A DNA stretch of 37,637 bases, taken from NCBI RefSeq assembly GCF_001477055.1, contig NZ_LDRK01000084.1, positions 1-37,637 of the forward strand, read 5' to 3'. Made by a program: the position numbers and the translations under genes. The stretch's first letter is position 1. Each line of letters begins with the position of its first letter. Shown in pieces: positions 18,166 through 26,264 of this stretch. This DNA comes from Leucobacter chromiiresistens (GTDB lineage: Bacteria; Actinomycetota; Actinomycetes; Actinomycetales; Microbacteriaceae). The notes below the pieces were generated by a model. That model made no database searches. It was not told the origin of the DNA and saw only the letters and a list, made by a program, of their open reading frames with translations.

Positions 18166-18201
18166 TTCATGCAAGACGGCAAGCGATCACGAGGAAGTGC
18201 G

Positions 18202-18984
18202 ATGACCGAAGCGACCCCCGGCCCCCGTTCGGGCGCACCGCAGCGCGGACGCGGCGCCCGCCGCGCGACGGGCACCCCCGTGCTGCAGACCGGCATCAAG
18301 ATGCTCGCCGTCATCGATGCACTCGCCCGAGCCGAGCACGGGCTCTCGGTCTCCGCGCTCGCGGAGCGACTCGGCTGGGCGCGGGCGGCCGCGCACCAGT
18401 ACCTGCAGACCGCCGTCGCCGCAGGCTGGGCGTTCCGAGACGAGAACGCGGTGTACCGGGTCAGCCTGCGCGTCGCCGACCTCGCCTCGCGGGTGAACCC
18501 CGCGAAGGAGCTGCGCCCGATCCTGCTCCCCGTCATGCAGGAGGCCGTGGCCGAGCTCGGCGCCCCCGTGTCGTTCGCCGTCATGGAGCAGAGCACCCCC
18601 GTGATCGTCGAGCGGGTGGAGCCCGCACGGGCGAAGTTCATCAGGCGGGGGTACGAGGCCCGGGTGTCTCCGCGATCCTCCGCATCCGGCCAGGTGCTGC
18701 TCGCCTTCTCCGATGAGGCGCACCGCGCCGCGGCCCGCGACTCCGGTGTGCTCGACGACGCCGTCTACGCGCGCATCAGGCTCCAGGGCTACGCGCTCGT
18801 CCACTCCGAGTGGCTGGGCGACCGCATCACCGCCGTGGCCGTGCCCATCGCCCACGAAGGCGCCGGCATCGGGGCACTCAGCGTCATCACGGAGCAGGGA
18901 GCCCTGCCCGACGACCGCCTCATCGACGCGATGCTCCGTGCGTCCGGACGGCTCCACGACGCCTTCGCATCGCGGCAGCCGTGA
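18202..18984 (+). CDS. IclR-family transcriptional regulator
   Basis: A 260-aa IclR-type regulator. The winged helix starts near residue 27: LQTGIKMLAVIDALARAEHG, then LSVSALAERLGWARAAAHQY and LQTAVAAGWAFRDE. The effector domain follows, with RSSASGQVLLAFSDEAHRA, LQGYALVHSEWLGDRITAVA and GALSVITEQG. The N-terminal 25 residues are Arg/Gly/Pro-rich and likely disordered. The ATG has GAGGAAG 4 nt upstream. The ThDP-enzyme gene begins 67 nt downstream, followed by an overlapping aldehyde dehydrogenase gene, so this protein most likely controls that catabolic pair. The inducer cannot be deduced. Confidence 0.87.
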   Translation: MTEATPGPRSGAPQRGRGARRATGTPVLQTGIKMLAVIDALARAEHGLSVSALAERLGWARAAAHQYLQTAVAAGWAFRDENAVYRVSLRVADLASRVNPAKELRPILLPVMQEAVAELGAPVSFAVMEQSTPVIVERVEPARAKFIRRGYEARVSPRSSASGQVLLAFSDEAHRAAARDSGVLDDAVYARIRLQGYALVHSEWLGDRITAVAVPIAHEGAGIGALSVITEQGALPDDRLIDAMLRASGRLHDAFASRQP

Positions 18985-19051
18985 TCGTACGACGCCGCTC
19001 ACCGGAACCCCCGCAGCACGCCGCCCGACCGCGAACGAAGGATGAACCCGC

Positions 19052-20671
19052 ATGACCGACACCGTCGCCAGCACCATCGTCACCCACCTCGAGAGGCGCG
19101 GCGTCGCGCGGGTCTATCACGTCCCGGGAGAGAGCTTCCTCGGGCTCCTCGACGCCCTGCACGACTCCCCGATCCGGCTGGTGACCGCCCGGCAGGAGGG
19201 CGGGGCCGGGTTCATGGCGCTCGCCGAGGCCCGGCTCACCGGCCGCGCCGGCGTCGTCGCCGTGACGCGGGGGCCCGGGGCCGCGAACGCCTCGATCGCG
19301 ATCCACACGGCGTATCAGGACTGCACCCCGCTGGTGGTGTTCGTGGGGCTCATCTCGACCCACGTGCGCGATCTGGAGTCGTTCCAGGAGTTCGGTCTCG
19401 CCGCGTGGTTCGGGAGCACCGCGAAAGCGGTGTTCACGCTCGACCACCCCGAGACGGCGGCCGAGCGCGTCGCCCGGGCGTTCGAGATCGCCGAGTCGGG
19501 CAGGCCCGGCCCCGTGGTGATCGGGCTGCCGGAGGAGGTGCTCGTCGCCCCGGTGGCGCGCCCGCGCGACCTCGCGCCCGCCGAACGGCCGCCCGCGCGG
19601 TACGGCGACGATGCGCTCGCCGCAGCGGCCCGCGCGCTCGCCGCCGCCGAGCGACCCGTGTTCGTCGTCGGCGGCGACAGCTGGGACGAGGCGAGCGCCG
19701 CGCGGCTGCGCCGGATCGCCGAGCACGCCGCGATCCCGGTCGTCTCCGACTTCCGCAGCCACGATGCGTTCCCGCACAGCTCGCCCGCCTGGGTCGGCAG
19801 CCTGGGATTCGGGCGCAACGCCGGCGCGGCCGAGGCCTACGGGGAGGCCGATCTCGTCTGCTACCTCGGCACGACGCGACGAGACGTGCTCTCCGACGAG
19901 TACACCCTCGGCGGCGGCGAGGCCACGACGATCGTCGTCGGCGACGACGCCGACCTGCTCGCGCACGAGGGGCAGACCACCCTCCACTACGTCGCCCCGC
20001 CCGGGGCGTGGCTCGACGGGCTGACGGAGCTGGCCGAGGGCTCGCCCGAACGCCGCGCGCGCCTGCAGCGCGAGCGGAAGGCGTACGTCGCCTGGAGCAC
20101 GCCCGCGGCGTCGCGCGTCGGCGAGGACGTGTGGCGCGGGGAGGTGTTCGGCGCGATGCAGCGGTTGCTGCCCGACGACGCCATCATCACCGCGGGAGCC
20201 GGCAGCTACGTCATCGGCGCCCTGCGCTACCTGCACCACGAACGGCCGCGCACCTTCGCGGGACCGCGCAACGGCGCGATGGGCATGGGGGTGCCCGCGG
20301 CGGTCGCCGCGTCGCTCGTGCACCCCGACCGCACCGTCGTGGCGCTCGCCGGCGACGGCTGCTTCGGGATGAACGGGCAGGAGCTCGCCACGCTGCAGGC
20401 GACCGGCGGCCGCGCCATCGTCGTCGTGATCGACAACAGCGGGTACGGCACGATCCGCTCGCATCAGGAGCGCCACTTCCCGGGCCGCCCCTCGGGCACG
20501 GTGCTCACCAATCCCGACTACGCGATGCTGGCCCGCGCGCACGGCATCCCCGGTCATCGCGTGGACGACGCCGCCGACTTCGCCCCCGTCTTCGCCCGAG
20601 CGCTCGATTCGGGATCCTCCGCGCTGATCTGGCTGCGCCTCGACCCGATCGTGCCGGGGGAGGCCGCATGA
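19052..20671 (+). CDS. ThDP-dependent enzyme (acetolactate synthase/benzoylformate decarboxylase family)
   Basis: A 539-aa three-domain ThDP enzyme. The PYR domain has HVPGESFLGLLDAL and the cofactor-activating Glu49 (RQEGGAGFMALAEARLTG). The central domain follows at about 190-330, and the PP domain carries GDGCFGMNGQELATL (434-448) with IDNSGYG (460-466), the Mg/ThDP motif with Asp461 in place of the first Asn of the usual NN. It could be a 2-oxo acid decarboxylase or an acetolactate-synthase-like ligase. The directly overlapping aldehyde dehydrogenase favours decarboxylation of a 2-oxo acid to an aldehyde that is then oxidised, as in the mandelate pathway; this is inference. GAAGGA lies about 10 nt before the ATG. 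Confidence 0.85.
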   Translation: MTDTVASTIVTHLERRGVARVYHVPGESFLGLLDALHDSPIRLVTARQEGGAGFMALAEARLTGRAGVVAVTRGPGAANASIAIHTAYQDCTPLVVFVGLISTHVRDLESFQEFGLAAWFGSTAKAVFTLDHPETAAERVARAFEIAESGRPGPVVIGLPEEVLVAPVARPRDLAPAERPPARYGDDALAAAARALAAAERPVFVVGGDSWDEASAARLRRIAEHAAIPVVSDFRSHDAFPHSSPAWVGSLGFGRNAGAAEAYGEADLVCYLGTTRRDVLSDEYTLGGGEATTIVVGDDADLLAHEGQTTLHYVAPPGAWLDGLTELAEGSPERRARLQRERKAYVAWSTPAASRVGEDVWRGEVFGAMQRLLPDDAIITAGAGSYVIGALRYLHHERPRTFAGPRNGAMGMGVPAAVAASLVHPDRTVVALAGDGCFGMNGQELATLQATGGRAIVVVIDNSGYGTIRSHQERHFPGRPSGTVLTNPDYAMLARAHGIPGHRVDDAADFAPVFARALDSGSSALIWLRLDPIVPGEAA

Positions 20672-22053
20672 GCGAGCAGGAGAGCGCGCGCACGAGCGCG
20701 GGTGCGAGCGCGGGATCGTCGCGCGTCGACGACGTGCTCGAGCGAGCGTCGCACGCGTTCGCGATCTGGAGAGGGGCGCCGGTCGCGGCGCGCGCGGAGA
20801 TGCTCGCGCGCGCAGCGGACGCCTACGAGCGGCGCGCCGACGAGATCGCGCGGCAGATGGCGCTCGACATGGGCAAGCCCGTCTCGCAGGGGCTGGCCGA
20901 GGTGCGCTCGTGCGCGGCGATCCTCGCCCACTACGCGGCCGAGGCGGATCGCATGCTGCAGCCCGAGGTCGTCTCCCGTGATGACGGGGGCCGCGCCGAG
21001 GTGCGGCTGCAGCCGACCGGCGTCGTGCTCGGCATCATGCCCTGGAACTATCCGCACTACCAGCTCGTCCGATGCATCGCGCCGAATCTGCTGCTCGGCA
21101 ACGCGGTCGTGTTCAAGCACGCCGCCATCTGCGCGGGGAGCGCCGCGATCGCGGAGCGCATCTTCGCGGAGGCGGGCGCCCCCGAGGGGCTGGTGACCCA
21201 CTCGGGGTTCTCGCACGACGAGGTGTTCTCGGCCATCGCGCACCCGCTCGTCACCGGGGTGTCGTTCACCGGCGGCGAGGCGGTCGGCGCCGAGATCGCC
21301 CGCGCCGCGGGGGCGTCGCTCACGAAGGTGGTGCTCGAGCTCGGGGGCAGCGACCCGTTCATCGTGTTCGACGCCGAGCGCTGCGACGAGCTCGCGCGGC
21401 TCGCGGCGGCGATGCGGCTCTCGAACGCCGGGCAGACGTGCGTGTCGCCCAAGCGCATCATCGTGCGGCGCGATCTGCTGACCGGGTTCGTGCGCACCTT
21501 CTCGGCGGAGTTCCTCTCGGTGCGCGCCGGCGATCCGCTGCTCGCCGAGACCGTGCTCGGTCCGCTGTCGAGTGCGGCGGCGGCAGACGAGTTGCGCGGG
21601 GCGGTGCGCTCGGCGCAGCAGGGGGGTGCCGAGGTGCGGGGCGATCTGTCTCGCGACGATGCGGATCCGCGTCGCTTCGCTCCCGTCATGCTGCTCGAGC
21701 CGCTGCGCGATCAGCCGGTGTGGCGCCGGGAGCTCTTCGGGCCGGTGGCGATGATCGTGGGCGCTGACTCGGTGGACGAGGCGATCGCGCTCGCCAACGA
21801 TTCGCCGTACGGTCTGGGCGCCACCGCCTTCGCGGATACCGAGGCGGCGGCGCAGCGTTTCGCGACCGAGATCGATGCGGGCATGGTCGCGGTCAACCGC
21901 ATCAGGGGCGGGAGCCCGGCGCTGCCGTTCGGCGGCGTGAAGCGATCGGGGTTCGGCCGGGAGCTCGGCGTGCACGGGGTGCGGGAGTTCGCGAACCAGC
22001 AACTGGTGGTGGTGGACGAGGGGCGGAGCGCGGGTCGTGCGCGAATTGCATAG
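20668..22053 (+). CDS. NAD(P)-dependent aldehyde dehydrogenase (succinate-semialdehyde dehydrogenase-like)
   Basis: A 461-aa ALDH. The cofactor region reads GIMPWNYPHYQLVRCIAPNL, SFTGGEAVG follows, the general base is Glu224 in VVLELGGSDPF, and the nucleophile is Cys258 in NAGQTCVSPKR. C-terminal motifs are RRELFGPVAMI and PFGGVKRSGFGRELG. The short N-terminus is typical of the GabD2/SSADH-like bacterial group. Its ATG overlaps the upstream stop as ATGA behind GGGGGAGG, so translation is coupled to the ThDP enzyme and the aldehyde substrate probably comes from it. The stop codon TAG is the first three bases of the MarR operator. Confidence 0.9.
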   Translation: MSEQESARTSAGASAGSSRVDDVLERASHAFAIWRGAPVAARAEMLARAADAYERRADEIARQMALDMGKPVSQGLAEVRSCAAILAHYAAEADRMLQPEVVSRDDGGRAEVRLQPTGVVLGIMPWNYPHYQLVRCIAPNLLLGNAVVFKHAAICAGSAAIAERIFAEAGAPEGLVTHSGFSHDEVFSAIAHPLVTGVSFTGGEAVGAEIARAAGASLTKVVLELGGSDPFIVFDAERCDELARLAAAMRLSNAGQTCVSPKRIIVRRDLLTGFVRTFSAEFLSVRAGDPLLAETVLGPLSSAAAADELRGAVRSAQQGGAEVRGDLSRDDADPRRFAPVMLLEPLRDQPVWRRELFGPVAMIVGADSVDEAIALANDSPYGLGATAFADTEAAAQRFATEIDAGMVAVNRIRGGSPALPFGGVKRSGFGRELGVHGVREFANQQLVVVDEGRSAGRARIA

Positions 22054-22075
22054 CACTACGATGTAATCAGTGCTA
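22051..22075. promoter_or_regulatory. MarR-type operator
   Basis: TAGCACT at 22051-22057 is inverted as AGTGCTA at 22069-22075, with an 11-bp spacer. The right arm overlaps the -10 element TAGGAT (22074-22079), which ends 7 nt before the ATG at 22087. A dimeric repressor here would shut off the leaderless marR promoter and the exporter gene behind it. Confidence 0.6.
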
Positions 22076-22086
22076 GGATGGCTGCT

Positions 22087-22596
22087 ATGTCCGTGCAGCG
22101 TTTCCCCGATGCTTCGGGCTCCGATGCTTCGAGCTCCGATGCACTCGCCCGCGACCTCACCCGCGTCTCGGGGCGCTTCGCCCGCATCGCAGGCCGGGTC
22201 GCCGGTCGCGGCTACTCCCTCATCGCCTGGCGCGTGCTCCTCCGGCTCGAGCAGTCGGGGCCTGCGCGCATCAGCACGCTGGCGCACGAGCAGCGCGTCG
22301 CGCAGCCCTCGATGACGGGCCTCGTGCAGCGGCTCGAGGCCGAGGGGTGGATCGCGCGCGCGCCCGATCCCGCCGACGGCCGAGCCACCCTGGTCTCCGT
22401 CACCGCCGCAGGCAGTGCGGCGCTCATCGACTACCTCGGCGTCGCCGCCGCGCGACTGCGCCCCCACCTCGAGGCGCTCTCCGACTTCGACCGCGCCACC
22501 CTCGCACGCGCCGCCGAGCTGCTGCACCAGCTCGGCGACCGCATCGACGACGCGTCGGGCGAGCACCGGGAGCTCCCCGGCGCTGCATCGCCCTAG
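22087..22596 (+). CDS. MarR-family transcriptional regulator
   Basis: A 169-aa winged-helix regulator. The core shows YSLIAWRVLLRLEQSGPARI, then STLAHEQRVAQPSMTGLVQR, then LEAEGWIARAPDPADGRATL, the wing with its DGR signature. The N-terminal 25 residues are Ser/Asp/Ala-rich. ATG 22087 is chosen because TAGGAT ends exactly 7 nt before it; an upstream in-frame ATG at 22078 lies inside the promoter. It probably represses itself and the MFS gene 163 nt downstream, as in drug-efflux MarR pairs. Confidence 0.86.
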   Translation: MSVQRFPDASGSDASSSDALARDLTRVSGRFARIAGRVAGRGYSLIAWRVLLRLEQSGPARISTLAHEQRVAQPSMTGLVQRLEAEGWIARAPDPADGRATLVSVTAAGSAALIDYLGVAAARLRPHLEALSDFDRATLARAAELLHQLGDRIDDASGEHRELPGAASP

Positions 22597-22759
22597 GGCT
22601 GCAGCGCCGCAGGGCCGCAGCGCCCGCGCGGCAGCACCGGGCCGCGTCGCCGCACCCCACCGGCTCGGCGTCGCCGCACGCCCGCGGAGTGCAGCGCCCC
22701 CCGCACCACCCCACCAGAGCAGACCGCGCGCACCCGCGCGCACGACCCAGGAGCAGATC
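22597..22759. other. Low-complexity GC-rich spacer between marR-like gene and MFS gene
   Basis: This 163-nt gap is dominated by GCAGCGCC, GCCGC and CCCGCACC-type runs (for example GCTGCAGCGCCGCAGGGCCG at 22598-22617). There is no gene and no clear promoter. It ends in the SD (AGGAG, 22749-22753) of the MFS gene. Confidence 0.6.
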
Positions 22760-24091
22760 ACGTCCGCAACAACTGAACCCCGACCAGACACCGGTTCCAC
22801 CCCGGCCGCCACCGGCACGCCGAAGGCGTCGATCCTGCGCCAGCCGACTGCCGTGTGGGCGATCGCCTTCGCGTGCGCGGTCTCCTTCATGGGCATCGGC
22901 CTGGTCGACCCGATCCTCCCCGCGATCAGCCACGAGCTCGGCGCGAGCCCGAGCCAGACCATGCTGCTCTTCACCAGCTACCTCTTCATCACGGGCGCGG
23001 CCATGTTCTTCACGAGCTGGGTGTCGAGCCGTCTCGGCGTGAAGCGCACCCTGCTCGCGGGCCTCGTGCTCGTCGTCGCATTCGCGGCGCTCGCCGGCGC
23101 CTCGGGATCGGTCGACGCGATCATCGGGTTCCGCGCCGGGTGGGGGCTCGGCAACGCGCTCTTCATCTCGACGGCGCTCGCCGCGATCGTCGGCGCTGCA
23201 TCGGGCGGATCCCGTCAGGCGATCGTGCTCTACGAGGCCGCACTCGGCGTCGGGCTCGCCGTCGGCCCGCTCGTCGGCGGTGTGCTGGGCTCGCTGTCGT
23301 GGCGCGGCCCCTTCTTCGGCACCGCGGCCCTGATGGCGGTCGCGCTCATCGCGATCCTCGTGCTGCTGCGCCAGCCGAAGCGCTCCGCGGGCGGTGCCGG
23401 CGGAGCGGCAGCCCCGGCTCCCGAGAAGATCTCGATCCTCGCCGGGTTCCGCGCACTCCGCAATCCCGCGCTCCGCTCCCTCTCGCTCGTCGCGCTCTTC
23501 TACAACTTCGGCTTCTTCGTGCTGCTCGCCTACAGCCCGTACCCGCTCGAAGCCGCTGCGCAGGCGACCGGCAGCGCATTCGGCGCCCACGAACTGGGCC
23601 TCGTCTTCTTCGGGTGGGGGCTCGCCCTCGCCATCACCTCGGTGCTGGTGGCGCCCGCACTCACCCGGCGCTTCGGGCTGCGCCCCGTGCTCTTCACGAT
23701 GCTCGGCGGGCTCACCGCATGCCTCGTGCTGCTCGGCTGCCTCACCGGCTCGCTCGCCGGCCTCGTCGTGATCGTGGTCGTGAGCGGTCTGCTGCTCGGC
23801 GTCATGAACACCGCGCTCACGGAGGCGGTGATGGAGGCGACCGACCTGCCGCGCAACGTCGCCTCGTCGACCTACTCGGGCGTGCGGTTCATGGGCGGCG
23901 CGGTCGCCCCGGCCGTCGCGGGCCCCATCTCCGAGGCGCTCGGCGCGGGGGCGCCCTACTGGTTCGGCGCGGGCGCGATCGTCGTCGCCATGGCGATGCT
24001 CGGGATCGCGGGGCGCCATCTCGCGCACATCGGGCGCCCGCACGAGAGCGCCACCGAGGAGGCGCAGGACATCACGGCGGGCGACGCCTGA
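22760..24091 (+). CDS. MFS transporter (DHA1 drug-efflux type), probable ACG start codon
   Basis: About 443 aa with 12 predicted helices. Helix 1 carries VSFMGIGLVDPILPAISHEL and loop 2-3 SSRLGVKRTLLAGL, as in Bcr/CmlA-like DHA1 exporters. Later segments include GVGLAVGPLVGGVLGSLSWR (motif C-like, typical of antiporters) and SSTYSGVRFMGGAVAP. There is no ATG, GTG or TTG in frame between the open upstream region and helix 1 except GTG 22853, which lacks an SD and would remove the tail. AGGAG at 22749-22753 sits exactly 6 nt before an in-frame ACG at 22760, giving the family-like N-terminus (M)SATTEPRPD. The product likely exports a toxic compound sensed by the upstream MarR protein. Confidence 0.78.
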   Translation, partial: TSATTEPRPDTGSTPAATGTPKASILRQPTAVWAIAFACAVSFMGIGLVDPILPAISHELGASPSQTMLLFTSYLFITGAAMFFTSWVSSRLGVKRTLLAGLVLVVAFAALAGASGSVDAIIGFRAGWGLGNALFISTALAAIVGAASGGSRQAIVLYEAALGVGLAVGPLVGGVLGSLSWRGPFFGTAALMAVALIAILVLLRQPKRSAGGAGGAAAPAPEKISILAGFRALRNPALRSLSLVALFYNFGFFVLLAYSPYPLEAAAQATGSAFGAHELGLVFFGWGLALAITSVLVAPALTRRFGLRPVLFTMLGGLTACLVLLGCLTGSLAGLVVIVVVSGLLLGVMNTALTEAVMEATDLPRNVASSTYSGVRFMGGAVAPAVAGPISEALGAGAPYWFGAGAIVVAMAMLGIAGRHLAHIGRPHESATEEAQDITAGDA

Positions 24092-24103
24092 CCGCCGGCG
24101 GTC
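24090..24103. repeat. 14-bp palindrome at the MFS stop codon
   Basis: GACCGCCGGCGGTC is a perfect palindrome starting one base into the TGA. As RNA it allows only a short 5-bp stem, so it is at best a weak terminator. The following 120 nt are GC-rich with repeated GGCGCC/GCCCGC motifs. Confidence 0.4.
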
Positions 24104-24212
24104 GGGCCAGGCGGCGCCGTATCCGGCGCCCGCCGCCCGCGCCCCGGCGCTGGCCGCCCGCCGCGGCGCTCGATGCCCGTCGCCCCGGTGCCCGGCGCCC
24201 GCCGCGGTCCGC

Positions 24213-24218
24213 CACAAT
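24213..24218 (+). promoter_or_regulatory. -10-like element for the nucleoside hydrolase-ECF operon
   Basis: CACAAT ends 6 nt before the ATG at 24225. It is one mismatch from TANNNT at the first position, and no SD is present, so the operon's first gene appears leaderless. That leaves no room for a riboswitch. Confidence 0.4.
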
Positions 24219-24224
24219 AGAACC

Positions 24225-25412
24225 ATGGCAGACACCGCGATCCCGCTCTTCCTCGACTGCGACCCCGGCATCGACGACGCCATAGCGATCGCCTACCTGC
24301 TCTGCCAGCCCGACGTCGACATCGTCGGCATCGCGGCGAGCGGCGGCAACGTGTCGACCGAGCAGGTCGTGCGCAACACCCTCGGGTGGCTCGCACTCGC
24401 CGGGCGCCCCGACCTGCCGGTCTTCCGCGGCGCCGTGCACCCGCTCGCGCAGCCCGCCGACGAGGCGCGGGCGGAGGCGGCGGAATCGGCGAGCGAGCCC
24501 GGACACGAGCCCGGGCCCGACCCCGAGTACGCGGAGGTCACGCACGGCGACACCGGCGCGGGCTACGCGACCCTCCCCGAACCCGCGAGCTCGGTGAGCG
24601 ACCTGAGCGCGGCGCAGGCCTGGGTCGAGGCGGCGCGGGCGCACCCCGGTGAGCTCATCGGCGTCATGATCGGGCCGGCCACGAACCTCGCTCTGGCTCT
24701 CGACATCGCACCCGAGCTGCCGACGCTCCTGAAGCGGCTCTTCGTGATGGGCGGGGCGTTCAACTACCGCGGCAACACCCAGCCGACCACCGAGTGGAAC
24801 GTCAGCTACGATCCCGAGGCGGCGGCGCGGGTGTTCGCGGCGTTCGGCGAGGCGTACGCGGCCGGAGACGCCTCCTACCCGCCCGTCATCGGGCCGATCG
24901 AGGCGACGGAGATGGTCGAGATGACGCCCGAGCGGCTGAACCGCATCGTCGGCGCCGCCGATCCCGCGCCCGCGCCCTGGCCCGCTGTGCTGCACGAGCT
25001 CGGCGAGGCGCTGCGCTTCTACTTCGAGTTCCACGAGGCCGACGGGCACGGGTACCTCGCCCACATCCACGACCCGTACGTGACGGCGACGGCGGTCGAG
25101 TGGGCGCGGGGCGCTCGCGAGGCGGCGCCCGAACTGCGCGGCGCAGGCGGCGCGCGCGGCGCGGCCGAGGTGCAGGCGGAGTCGCGCGGATCGGCGACGG
25201 CTGGCAGACTGCCGTGGGCGGAGAGCGCGTTCGCGCCGATCGACGTCGAGCTCACGGGCACCCTCACCCGCGGCGAGACCATCGCCGACTGGCTCGGCCG
25301 GTGGAACCGTCCGGCGAATGCCGAGATCATCCGCCGGGTCGATGCGCCGCGCTTTCTCGACCATCTCACCGACACCCTGACGGAAGGACCGCAGTATGAC
25401 CGCGCAAGATAG
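24225..25412 (+). CDS. Inosine/uridine-preferring nucleoside hydrolase family protein
   Basis: A 395-aa IUNH-fold hydrolase, which cleaves the N-glycosidic bond of (deoxy)nucleosides to base and sugar using Ca2+. The metal motif DCDPGIDD is at residues 11-18. Also seen are VMIGPATNLALAL, FVMGGAFNYRGN with WNVSYDPEAA, and HDPYV carrying the catalytic-type His. It is longer than usual (about 310-350 aa): an acidic Ala/Glu/Pro-rich insert occupies roughly residues 78-120 and a second Ala/Gly/Arg-rich insert roughly 300-330. The last 17 nt overlap the ECF S-subunit gene, so substrate import and hydrolysis are coupled. The family includes enzymes for purine or pyrimidine nucleosides and for modified nucleosides such as queuosine; specificity cannot be called. 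Confidence 0.87.
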   Translation: MADTAIPLFLDCDPGIDDAIAIAYLLCQPDVDIVGIAASGGNVSTEQVVRNTLGWLALAGRPDLPVFRGAVHPLAQPADEARAEAAESASEPGHEPGPDPEYAEVTHGDTGAGYATLPEPASSVSDLSAAQAWVEAARAHPGELIGVMIGPATNLALALDIAPELPTLLKRLFVMGGAFNYRGNTQPTTEWNVSYDPEAAARVFAAFGEAYAAGDASYPPVIGPIEATEMVEMTPERLNRIVGAADPAPAPWPAVLHELGEALRFYFEFHEADGHGYLAHIHDPYVTATAVEWARGAREAAPELRGAGGARGAAEVQAESRGSATAGRLPWAESAFAPIDVELTGTLTRGETIADWLGRWNRPANAEIIRRVDAPRFLDHLTDTLTEGPQYDRAR

Positions 25413-26256
25413 CGTCTCTGGGCAGGGGCTCGCCACCACGACGAGTCCCGGAGAAGCCCGCGCCAGCGCCCCGAAGTGGGCGTACCTCCTCACCGCCGCC
25501 GGTGCGCTCGTGATCATCGCGACGTACATCGCCGTGCTCCTCACCCAGCCGGCCACCCTCGGGCAGGATCTCGGCAACACCACCCTGTGGGTGATGGCCG
25601 GCTATCTCGCCGGTGCGGCCCTCATCGCCGCCGGCACGCTGCCGCTCATTCCGCGCAGCATCTTCGCCCTCATGCCGATCGCGATCGCCCTGAACATCAC
25701 CGTCGGGCAGATCGTCGGCACACTGACTCCCATTCCGCTGTACCTCGACTCGCTCGGCTCGGTCATCATCGGCGTGCTCGCGGGCCCCGCGGCCGGTGCC
25801 CTCACCGGCATCCTCGGCAACGTCATCTGGGGCGTCACCATCAACCCCACCGTCATCGCGTTCACCGCGGGGGCCGCGTTCGTGGGCGCCGCCGCAGGGT
25901 GGGCGGCCCGGCTCGGCGCATTCCGCGCTCCGTGGTGGGCAGTGCTCGCCGGGGCCGTCGCAGGCATTCCCGGCGGCGCACTCGGGGCGCCCGTCGCCGC
26001 GTTCGTCTTCGGCGGCGGTCTCGGCGTGGGCACCGGCGGCATCGTCGCGACACTCCAGGCCGCGGGCCTCGAGATGCTGAACGCCACCACCGTGCAGAGC
26101 CTCGCATCCGATACCGCGGACAAGGCGATCATCTTCCTCCTCGCCTTCCTCGTGCTGCGCGCGCTGCCGAAGCGCATCGTGCGCCGGTACCCGCTGGCCA
26201 TGCGGTCGCTCGCGCCCGCGCGCTCGCGCTCGGGGCGACCCGTCGGCGGCGCGTAG
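25396..26256 (+). CDS. ECF transporter S component (substrate-binding membrane subunit)
   Basis: A 286-aa protein with about six membrane segments after a 30-residue polar N-terminus: AYLLTAAGALVIIATYIAVL, VMAGYLAGAALIAAGTLPLI, FALMPIAIALNITVGQIVG, SVIIGVLAGPAAGALTGILG, AVLAGAVAGIPGGALGAPVA and AIIFLLAFLVLRALPKRI. The GPAAGALTGILGNVIWG segment resembles the conserved loop and helix of ECF S proteins, which bind the ligand and dock to the T/A module. The ATG lies 16 nt before the hydrolase stop, with AAGGA 7 nt upstream. The gene order hydrolase-S-T-A suggests a nucleoside or nucleobase-like ligand; the protein resembles none of the named vitamin S components closely enough to assign. Confidence 0.82.
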   Translation: MTAQDSVSGQGLATTTSPGEARASAPKWAYLLTAAGALVIIATYIAVLLTQPATLGQDLGNTTLWVMAGYLAGAALIAAGTLPLIPRSIFALMPIAIALNITVGQIVGTLTPIPLYLDSLGSVIIGVLAGPAAGALTGILGNVIWGVTINPTVIAFTAGAAFVGAAAGWAARLGAFRAPWWAVLAGAVAGIPGGALGAPVAAFVFGGGLGVGTGGIVATLQAAGLEMLNATTVQSLASDTADKAIIFLLAFLVLRALPKRIVRRYPLAMRSLAPARSRSGRPVGGA

Positions 26257-26264
26257 GGCGCCGC

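Noticed and set aside
24092-24224. Riboswitch upstream of the nucleoside hydrolase-ECF operon
   Set aside because: The start looks leaderless (CACAAT 6 nt before ATG), leaving no 5' UTR, and no conserved aptamer pattern was seen.
22424-24283. 619-codon reverse-strand frame opposite the MFS exporter
   Set aside because: Arg/Glu/Gly-rich shadow without motifs; the + strand frame has 12 clear membrane helices.
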